A DNA stretch of 64,000 nucleotides from Bremerella sp. TYQ1 (lineage in GTDB: Bacteria; Planctomycetota; Planctomycetia; Pirellulales; Pirellulaceae). The notes beneath the pieces were generated by a model, which had not been told where the DNA came from, searched no databases, and saw only the letters and a program-made list of their open reading frames with translations. Positions 43,005 to 52,200 of the stretch are shown here, piece after piece. Location: positions 5,270,001 through 5,334,000 of the forward strand of contig NZ_CP083740.1 of the NCBI RefSeq assembly GCF_020150455.1, given 5' to 3'. The position numbers and the translations under genes were made by a program. Position 1 is the first letter of the stretch, and every line of letters begins with the position of its first letter.

Positions 43005-43964
43005 CTAGGCATTTCCTTTGCGGGGCTCGCTCTGAGATGATGGATCCTCTTTTTCCTTGAGGTGAGCTTGGATTTGACCAGCAACGGGGGAAGCCTGAGT
43101 CTGCTGCTGGGGAGGGACCACCACACCACAACTGACGATGAACTGAAACGCCTGATCCAGTGTTAGATTCAGTTCGATCGTTTCGCTCTTTTTAGCATTA
43201 ATCGTAAATCCCGTGGCTGGCATCGGTGACGTTGGAATCAAGATCGTTAATACCGGTTCGCCAGCTTTGTCTTTAATATCCAACAGGCTTTCGCTTGTCA
43301 CAAAACCTAGTGACCACATGTCTTTACGTGGATATTCCACGGCAACGACACGGGTAAACTGAATTTCCTGTTCATTTAACAAAAAGTCGGTGACCTGTTT
43401 CACCGAACCGTAAACATTTCTGATGATCGGCAGACGTTGCATGATCTGCCGTTCGGATGCATTCCAAAGCATACGGCCCAGCCCGCCTGCAAGAAATTTT
43501 CCGGTGAAATACAAAGCAAGAACACAGATGCTTAGAAGCAACGGGATCGTGAACTTTCGCTGCAGCCATCGCTGTTGAACGTATTGCTCGTAAATTCCAT
43601 ACCCGGAAGCCGGCATCGGCTGATCGCCCAGGTGGTTATAGACGTATTCATAGATTTTGCCGGGCACCCACTGTCCGTTGGCCGTTTTTCGGTAGATTTC
43701 GGAATCGTGGACCGCACTGGTGGCTTCAGGAGCAACGTTGGGAAAATCGCGATGGACATCTTCAATTGCCCAGGCAATCGTCGTGCGAGCGGTCGATTCG
43801 ATCGGGGAAAGGATGTAGTTCTGAATCGTTGAGAAGATCCAGATGAAGATCACAATCGTGAGCAGTGGAGGTGCGGCGATGGCCAATCCGCGGAGGACTG
43901 CTCGACGGAACATATAGAATCCGCTGACCGGTTTTTGGTCGGTCTTCGATAATTCGTTGGCCAT
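43005..43964 (-). CDS. DUF502-family membrane protein
   Basis: A 319-residue protein with two membrane segments: GLAIAAPPLLTIVIFIWIF near residue 30, and IPLLLSICVLALYFTGKFL near residue 140. RLPIIRNVYGSVKQVTDFLL, FTRVVAVEYPRKDMWSLGFVTSE and VLTILIPTSPMPATGF are the DUF502 signatures. The function is unknown. About 65 residues between the two helices are hydrophilic and unlike ordinary members, where the loop is shorter. A Gln/Ser-rich tail ends the protein. It stands alone on the minus strand with hemC downstream. Confidence 0.88.
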   Translation of the reverse strand: MANELSKTDQKPVSGFYMFRRAVLRGLAIAAPPLLTIVIFIWIFSTIQNYILSPIESTARTTIAWAIEDVHRDFPNVAPEATSAVHDSEIYRKTANGQWVPGKIYEYVYNHLGDQPMPASGYGIYEQYVQQRWLQRKFTIPLLLSICVLALYFTGKFLAGGLGRMLWNASERQIMQRLPIIRNVYGSVKQVTDFLLNEQEIQFTRVVAVEYPRKDMWSLGFVTSESLLDIKDKAGEPVLTILIPTSPMPATGFTINAKKSETIELNLTLDQAFQFIVSCGVVVPPQQQTQASPVAGQIQAHLKEKEDPSSQSEPRKGNA

Positions 43965-44171
43965 AAAAAGGGATACCTTATCGGCTCGGATCTGGATTGA
44001 CGGTCATCAAGTCGAGGGAAGGCCATCCATGTTGGGGGCTAATCTTTAGCGTCCTACTTTTCCGCTTTGCCTGAAAAGCGTCGGTGCCCCTCCCTCTTGC
44101 TTCGATACTTTCTACGCGGAGAAAATAGTCAAACCAGTTCAATTTTCGTGAATATTGCCAGCAACGTCCGC

Positions 44172-44927
44172 CTAAACGTCAATGTAGTCGGGAGTCGAAC
44201 GTGCCACGACGGCAACGCGAATATCCGAAACGCCAGCCCTGCGGAGCGTTCGTCCAATTTCTGACAGCGTTGATCCGGTCGTCAAAATATCGTCGACCAA
44301 TACAATCGTCTGATCCGGAGGAATTGAACCTCGGAGTTCAAACGCTCCTCGAACATTCGTGCGCCGGGCTGAAAAAGGTAGTTCACTTTGCTTGGCCAGT
44401 CGGCGTTGGCAGGCGACTATTCTTTTCAGCGGCCATTTTCGACGATGGGCCAATGACTTCGCGAGAATGAACGCCGTATCGGTTCCGCGGCGGATCCGTC
44501 GCGTCCAGTGCATGGGAACTGGGACAACCCAGGGCAAAGTTGCTGTCTGCAAGTCACCGATCGATGCTAGCAACTGCCCCAAATCCCAAGCCGTAGCCGT
44601 ACCACGATGCGACTTGGCAGCGAGAATGGCTTCTTTCAACGAACCTACGTAGTTACCTATAGAAGTGATATTCTCGAACGGCAACTTCAGATGGTGGCAC
44701 CATGGGCAGTCTTCCGAAGGGAGCGAATTCTCGTGCTTGAGTACTGCCGAACAGCGGAGGCACTTTTTTGCTTGAACAAGTTGCGACTCACAGGTCTGGC
44801 AAACGACATTCGGTCGACGGTAAGCAGTCACATCGTCCTGGCACAGACAACAAGACCCAGGCAAGAAAAGATCGGCCAGTCGACTTCCCAGACGATAAAG
44901 CGGTTCTGAAATCGAGCGAGTCGACAT
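44172..44927 (-). CDS. ComF-family phosphoribosyltransferase-like protein
   Basis: A 251-residue protein. The N-terminal half has zinc-finger Cys pairs (CCLC, CQTC, CLRC, CPWC; residues 27-80). The C-terminal half has the phosphoribosyltransferase part: VPVPMHWTRRIRRGTDTAFILAKSLA and the PRPP-binding motif TIVLVDDILTTGSTLSE. ComF proteins are linked to DNA uptake in competent bacteria, though the enzymatic role is unclear. ATG 44927 is preferred over TTG 44954. It is divergent from the LptF/G gene, which starts about 190 bp away. Confidence 0.9.
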   Translation of the reverse strand: MSTRSISEPLYRLGSRLADLFLPGSCCLCQDDVTAYRRPNVVCQTCESQLVQAKKCLRCSAVLKHENSLPSEDCPWCHHLKLPFENITSIGNYVGSLKEAILAAKSHRGTATAWDLGQLLASIGDLQTATLPWVVPVPMHWTRRIRRGTDTAFILAKSLAHRRKWPLKRIVACQRRLAKQSELPFSARRTNVRGAFELRGSIPPDQTIVLVDDILTTGSTLSEIGRTLRRAGVSDIRVAVVARSTPDYIDV

Positions 44928-45118
44928 CGATTGAACCTGGCACCAATGGACCAAAGATAAAGCGAAACTTGCCTGAAGACTCGTTTGGTTATCATCCCTG
45001 TGATAAGCCGAGTCAAATCTCGCCCGACATTTCGTCTTTGGAGAAAAGAGCGAAACAGGTATAAACGCCCGACCGTTTCCTTACCCAAGTGCTAGCAAAC
45101 CGGCCCCGTTGTTGCCCT

Positions 45119-46255
45119 ATGCTATTGATCGATCGATATCTGCTGTTTCAGTTCCTCAAGTCGTTTCTGATTTTCTTTGTCAGTTTCACAGGGCTGTTCA
45201 TTGTCATCGACTCGTTCAACAACTTGGACGAATTCCTGAAATACGGGGACCAAACCGGTAGCACGTTTGGGGTTCTGTGGGATTACTACAGCCCTCGAGT
45301 CTTTACGTTCTTCGGGATGACGAGTGGGATTTTGACGCTCATCTCGGCGATGTTTACCGTCACGTGGATTCAGCGTCACAACGAAATGACGGCGCTGATG
45401 GCAGCTGGGATTTCTCAGGCTCGAATCGTTCGCCCGGTCATTATCGCCGTGATCGTGATTGCCGTTTTAGGGGTATTGAACCGCGAATTGCTTATCCCGA
45501 AATACATGGATCGGCTTACGCGAAACGCCCAAGACTGGATGGGCGATTCGAAGAAGACCTTCCAGCCGAAGTTTGATAACCGCACGGGAGTGCTGCTCAA
45601 CGGAGCATCGACCGTTGCCGCAGATAGCCGGATTGAGGGCCCGAACTTTCGACTCGATAAGTCGTACGAAGGGATTGGCAATCAGATCAATGGCGAGAAC
45701 GCTTTTTATCAGGCGGCCACCGATCAGCACCCCAGCGGCTTTTTGATCGACAACGTGACCAAGCCAGAATCGACTGCCGGGCTAAGTTCGATTGATTTCG
45801 AGGGAACTCCCTATGTGCTGATGCCAGACGATCATGACTGGCTCAAACCGAATCAATGCTTTCTTGTCACTGAATTGACGTTTGAGCAGCTTACCGCGAG
45901 CAGCCAATGGCGCGACTACGCTTCGACTTACAGTTTGGTCTCGACGCTGAGTAACCGAAGTCTCGACGTGGGGGCGGATGTGCGTGTTGAGATTCACAGC
46001 CGAATCGTTCAGCCCTTTTTGGACATCACGTTGCTGTTTCTCGGGTTGCCGATTGTGCTACGAAAAGAGAATCGCAACATCTTCATCGCAATTGGCTACT
46101 GCCTACTATTGGTGATGTGCTTTTACGCGGTTACGTTGGCCTGTAAGGCAATGGGAGGAATCACATGGATTCGCCCCACCTCGTTAGCGGCCTTCTTACC
46201 GCTGATTATCTTCGTCCCGATCGCGACTGCCATGTCAGCGCCGCTTCGCGATTGA
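45119..46255 (+). CDS. LptF/LptG (YjgP/YjgQ) family permease
   Basis: A 378-residue membrane protein. It opens LLIDRYLLFQFLKSFLIFFVSFTGLFIVIDSF, typical of the family. Helix 3 is followed by MTALMAAGISQARIVRPVI, the segment that meets the ATPase LptB. A periplasmic beta-jellyroll-like domain covers residues 130-290, and three C-terminal helices close it. These proteins extract lipopolysaccharide from the inner membrane; whether it is LptF or LptG cannot be decided. It fits a diderm cell with an outer membrane. It converges on the giant macroglobulin gene. Confidence 0.88.
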   Translation: MLLIDRYLLFQFLKSFLIFFVSFTGLFIVIDSFNNLDEFLKYGDQTGSTFGVLWDYYSPRVFTFFGMTSGILTLISAMFTVTWIQRHNEMTALMAAGISQARIVRPVIIAVIVIAVLGVLNRELLIPKYMDRLTRNAQDWMGDSKKTFQPKFDNRTGVLLNGASTVAADSRIEGPNFRLDKSYEGIGNQINGENAFYQAATDQHPSGFLIDNVTKPESTAGLSSIDFEGTPYVLMPDDHDWLKPNQCFLVTELTFEQLTASSQWRDYASTYSLVSTLSNRSLDVGADVRVEIHSRIVQPFLDITLLFLGLPIVLRKENRNIFIAIGYCLLLVMCFYAVTLACKAMGGITWIRPTSLAAFLPLIIFVPIATAMSAPLRD

Positions 46256-46261
46256 AGCGGC
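46240..46261. terminator. Bidirectional hairpin between lptF/G-like and macroglobulin genes
   Basis: GCCGCTTC-GCGATT-GAAGCGGC is a perfect 8-bp stem that overlaps the stop codon of the permease gene. It lies 20 bp from the stop of the convergent macroglobulin gene. There is no T-run on either side. Confidence 0.45.
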
Positions 46262-46280
46262 ACCATATGCTGCCTGGGCA

Positions 46281-49200
46281 TTAGAACTTGAAGTTCTTGA
46301 TGCCCCCTTTCACGTCGTTGCGATAGAACCGATCCAGATTGCGCCGCTGTTCCTGTTGGATCATGCCGTTGCCGGATTGAATGCCCTTGAGCAGTTCCTG
46401 TCGAGCATCCATTTGGTTCATGCCACCGCCACCCATGCCGCCACGAGATTGTGGTTCACGTTGCTTACGACGGTTTAGTTCTTCAGGCGTCAGAGCCAAG
46501 TCGGTCGCGCCACGGAAGAAAGCATACTCCCCCTTTTTCGCTTCGGCGATGACGGTCGTTCGACCACGGATTCCATCGCCGATGAAGATGCCACGTAGAT
46601 CGGTTTCTCCCGAGACGAAATCGGAGTTACTTGTTCCGATTACCTTTACATGGACGTCATCGACGTAGGTGTCTTTCGTCTTGTTTTTGACCGTCACGCG
46701 AACACGACCGGAGACGTGATCTTCGTTGACGTCCAAGCGAAGCGGACTGATCAGCACGAGGCCGCTTGCGTGAAGATTGTCGGCACGAGCAACAATGAGA
46801 TATGCACCTTCTTCTTCGAGCGGAAGTGGTATGTCGCGTTCTTTGTCTTGATAGTCCTTGCCGTCACCAAGCTCGATGGTCGTTTCGTGCAGCGGCTGAA
46901 TCCCGGCCAAGTTGATGGTCGTGATTTTCTGCAAGTTCCGCTGTAAGAGACCAAACTTCATTAAGTCGATGCGATAAACTTTCACTTCGCACGCTTTGAC
47001 GTTGCGATAGTCGAGTTTCAGCTTCACGTCTTCTTCAGGCAGGAAGCTGGTGACCTCTTCGACCGAGATCGCCTCGCGAGTGAAGTAGTCGATTGCCTGA
47101 GCTGCGTCGACGAAACGGTCTTTCACTTGCGAGTAGTTGTCGATTGCTTTCGCGGCCTGATTCAATGAGTGGTAAATCTGACCCATGATGTAAATAGCTC
47201 GCCAGCGATTCTGCGCAGCAACGCTGTTTGTGTTTCGCTGCGAGGCATCCACGCTTTCGGCGACTTTGTCCGACATCTTGAGGGCCTCTTCCGGCTGGCT
47301 GAGGGCGAAGTGGCAGAACGCGGTGAGATACCAGAAACTGCTCAAGTGGTCGCTCTTTGGATAACGCCGCGTGTACTTCTCGCTCAGCTTGATCGTCTGT
47401 TCATACTGCTCCAGTTCGGTCATCCCGGAAGCCAACGTGAATGCCGCTTCGTCCGCCGAAGGATCCTCTGGATGCGTCGTCAGGAACTGTTCGAGCATCT
47501 GCAGAGATTTCTTCAGGAAGTGGACTTTGGTCAGCTTCAAGTTCTTGCCTTCGCGAGACGCTGCCGCTTGGGCCGCATTGCCGTAGACATCAGTTGCCAA
47601 CGCATACTCCGCAATTGCCGCGTACGGTTCCTGAGGGGAATTCTTCAGTAGATCTTCCATCACTTGAATACTGCGAATCGCTTCCCCTTGATCGACAAGG
47701 AATCCCGCGACTTGGCTTTCCACCATGAAGTTGGCTTCGACGGTGGCTCGGAAAACGAGATAGCTGCGCTCATATTCGCCGAGCTCGTTGTAGGCGTCGC
47801 CGACTTTCAACAGTTTGGCAAACGGGATCTTTTCGTCAGGGAACTTTTCGATCAACAGCTCGAAGAACTTAATGGCTTCGGCTGCATGATCAGCTTGCAG
47901 ATGAATATCGAACAGCATCTTGGTTGTCTCGCGGAAGGGACCGTTGTCGAGCGACCAATTACTGAATAGTTCGGTCAGATGTGACTCGGCTTCCGCGATG
48001 TCTCCCTTGTCGAACTTGCGGCGTCCCAATTCGTAAAGCTCTTGAGGCGTCAAGCGATACTCGTCGCCACTGGCTTGCCCGGTCGGTAACACGTTCAGCG
48101 ATTTGGCGGCTCCGACGGCAAGGCTTTCCGGTTGATAGATGTCCTGGGCCAATGTCGGAGCGGTATAGTAATCGCCTGGCTGAATGCCAACGAGTTCGTA
48201 CGTCAAGTAACGCGAGCTGCGGCTTGGGCCGAGATAGAATAACAGATAGCCAGGGTGGATTTCGTAGCGTTCAAAACTACCACTGATCGAACTTGGATCG
48301 ACCGTCGTACCGGCAGGAATTGGCTCGGTGACGACCAGGTACTCCATCTGTTGCTCTTCTTCATCATTACGCACATTGCTGCGATAGATATTGACGCGAA
48401 CCGTTCCGCGATCTCCTCCCGGAAGTTGAGTCAGTTCGTTGCGGAACGATTGATAGCTGCCACTGACAACGCCAAATCCACGCGGGATTTCTTCGCCATC
48501 GAAACGAAGCGGAGCGGGGTCGTAATAGCGACGGACGTACCAACGGGAAGTGTTCGATTTTAACTTATCGAGCGGCACGTCGGCGGCAAGTTCACAGCGA
48601 TAGGTGAAATCGCCACGTCCTGTCAGTTGAAAGCGAACCGTTTCCTGCTTCTCACGTTTCAGCAAGTCAGCAGGAATCTCGACCGTTTGCGTGATGCTCT
48701 TAGCGTCGATATTGAGAGTCTTCACTTCTTGGTCGTTTACCAAAATGGTCAGCTTATATTCGTCGGCTGCCATGGCTTTGCCAGCCGTCCAGCCACACAC
48801 AGCCATCATCGCAGGGCCAGTCGCTTTGTCGGGATGCCAACGATGGCCTTGGCGAGCCTTCAGCACTTGCGTGGCGACCTTCGTCATTTCTGGCGACTTC
48901 GGCTGGGTAGCCAAAACGCACAATGCATAAAGGGCCTGAGCTTCCACGGTCGAACTGTTCCAGCCCGAAACGCCGGCCTGGCCGATTTTGGTTTTGGCGA
49001 GATCGGCAAGTTCACGAGCCGTGTCGTCGCGGCTCATCTCGGCAAACACGAGCGCCAAATAGGCACATCCCGATGCGGTTAACGATTGTCGATTGCGATG
49101 AAGCTGGTTGGCCAAAGAGAAGTCACCTGAGCCAGCCACTGTCAAAGCGTGCAACAAGGTTGCCTTGCTGTCGTAGTCGCCGACGGGAAGCTTGGGAATT

Positions 49201-52200
49201 TCATTCTTCAATGCGTAGACCGACTTCTGAATCAAGTCGTCGTCGACTCGATGGCCTGCCTTGCGAGCGGCGGCAAGTGCCCACAATGCTCGTGCGGTGG
49301 AATAGCGGTTAGTCCCCTTTTGGGCACCACTCCAGCTGAACCCGCCGTCGTCGTTTTGCATCACAATCAGTGAAGCGATCGCGGAGTCCACTTTCGACTT
49401 AACGGTTTCCAGGGAAGGGCCACCTTGATCGGGGCTTTGCTTCAACAAGCCTTCCAGTGCTAAGCCGGTCAGGATGTCGCTCGTCAATGTATCGATCGGA
49501 GTCGCCGCGATCGTGCCACAGCGATAGAGCGGCATCGCTGGGGGATCGAGCACGCTCAGCAGGTCAGCACGAACGTTCGGTCCGATGACGACTTGAAGCG
49601 AAGGATTCTCCCACGGCATGCCTTCCGGATAGTTGACGACCGCGGTCATATCGCTCGACGCTTGCCCTGAAGAAGATCGAACCACGCGATACGTCCGTTG
49701 ACGCACTGGGACCGACCGTCGCTGGACATCGACCATATCTCCGGCTTGCACCTCAAGACGGAATTCGGCAACCGATTGCTTGGTGTTTTTGACCGACTCC
49801 GGATCGATCTCAAGCGGGATTAAAATGTCTTGCTCGCTGCCGTCATCAAAAGTAAGCGTCTTGTTCTGGGTGACTTTCTTGTCGCCCACTTCAATCTCTA
49901 AAGCCAGTTTGACTTCGCCTGGCTTGCCATCGGTTTTAAAGACGCGAACGGGAACTTGAATCTTGTCGCCACTTTGCAGAGCCATGGGCAACTTGATATC
50001 GGCGAACAGCGACTTGGTGACCGTTAGTTCCGCTTCCGTTTCACCGGCCAATGTCTCGACGGTGATTCCTTTGCCCAGCATCTTCCATGTTGTCGAGTTG
50101 GGCGGCAGGGTGATATCGACTGAAGCGATACCGTTTTGATTGGTCACCAGGCTCGGAACCCAGAATGCTGTCTCTTGCGGAGGCAGGCCTGGCAGCAGCA
50201 AATCACCATTCTTTTCGGCTTCATTTACCAAAGCCAACAAGCTTTTGTTTTGAGCAATCGCCGCATCTTTTACCTCAATGGCTCGGTTGGAATAGCCCCC
50301 GTTGGCATCGAGCACTTGAATCCCCAGGTTCGCATTCCCTTTGGAATCGAAGTACCAATTGCGTTCCGAAAGCGTCGAGAGATCTTCCCACTGCGTATCT
50401 TTGCCACCCCACATCAAGTCACGTTTCTTCGATTGATCGAAGTCGTACGAAAAACGTTGGCCAGCCAATTGCGACGGTTTCTCAGCCCTCAAGCCATCGA
50501 CCATTTGGGGTGCTGCGAGTTGACTTTGCGGGCGCGAAGCTGACGCATTAGGCTGATTGCCGGGGCTTCTACCGAATGCTCCGCCACTACCGCCGAAGCC
50601 TCCACCTCCACCGCCAAAACCACCTCCGCCTCCGCCGCCGAAGCCGCCCATGCCTGCCGGACGACCGTATGAATCGTCGCCCTGGGCATACTGAGCACTC
50701 GGGGTGGGAGCGAATGGATCGGAGCCACCGCTGCCCGATTGATTTCCTCCGAATGGATCGCTGCTATTCCCTGCCTGGTTGCCACCAAACGGATCCGCGT
50801 CTGCGGCGTTGTCGAACGCACGCATCTGCTCGCGACTAAAGTCGTTCAGCTCGAGACGGATTTCCTCGGCTGCTTCGATTCGTTCTGCTTCGGCGAGAAG
50901 TTGCTCGTCGATTTGCTCTGTGCTCGGCTGATAGTGGAAATCGATGCTCGAACTTGCACGCATGGCGAACACCCGAGGGTTGCCTTGCCAGAAGTCACTT
51001 GGCTTCGTCCAATGCGGTGGAAATTGATCGAGCAAGCTCTTCTCGACGAGCGCCAAGCTCACTTCGGCTGGCAGTGGATTCCCCAAGGCATCCGTGGTTT
51101 TCAGCTGCGCGTTCACCGTGTCGCCTGGTCGGGCATTCTCTGGCAATGTCAACTCGATACGTAAATCGCGTTCGACCTGAAATACACTTTCAGCTGTATG
51201 AAATCGAAGTGGCTCCTCTTTCCCGTCGACAATGTCTTTTTGCGGGACGTCGGTCATTGCCGAAATTGCCAACTGGAAGTTCGGGGCCAGGAATGTGTCG
51301 ACATCAAACTTCAACGCATTCTTCCCATCCTTCAATTCCACCAAGCGGTAGTCGAGAATCTTCGAGCCCTCGAACGTCACTAACGCCAGCGTTGGTTTGC
51401 CGCGCCAGTGCACATCGATGGACGCCTTTTGGCCTGATTTCAGCGAGTGACTGTCTGCCAAAATATGAAGTCGGATGCGATCGTTCTCGTCCGAGATCTT
51501 GACCGTCGTCTGGGCAGAAACGTCATGCTTGAATCGGTCGACGCCGGTGAATCGCAGGATGTACTGTCCTCCTTTTTCCAACGCGAGCGTCTGTCGGGCT
51601 TCTCCATTCTCGTTCGACTTCAGTTCGTGCTTCGAGACCAGCACTTCCTGAGCCTGACCTGGTTCATCGTTGGAAAGTCGCATCACCGAAAGGGTCAAGT
51701 CGGTCTCCAACGGTTCCCCTTCCAGGTCTTTAACCATGGCAGTAACGTCGAACGATTCGCCATGGATGTAGGTGTCGCGCACGACCGAAGCGGTCATCGA
51801 AAAACCAACGGCCGAAATGAAGACACTCTTTCCGGTCGAGGCGTTTTCGCTCGGCATGCGAGCGTGGATTTTGATCGCCTTCGAGTCGCGCAGATCGCGC
51901 GTTGGCAGTTCAAACTCGACTTGGCCTTGGTTGTTGGTTTGCGCGTCGATTTGTTTGCCGTCCAGGAAGTACTGGAGGTTTCGCTTGATAACAGGATCGC
52001 CGTGATAATACTTCGCGGTGATCGTTCCTTTCACGACTTCGCCGCGATAGTAAACGTCTTCTTCCGTTTCAATCTCCAGAAAGATTCGCGGTAGCTGAAA
52101 TTCCGCGACGGTGAAATTACCTTGGTAGGTTTCAGACTTATTGCTGGCCGAACGCATGAGGACTTGATACGAGCCGACCGCAGCTTCGGCGGGAAGCAGC

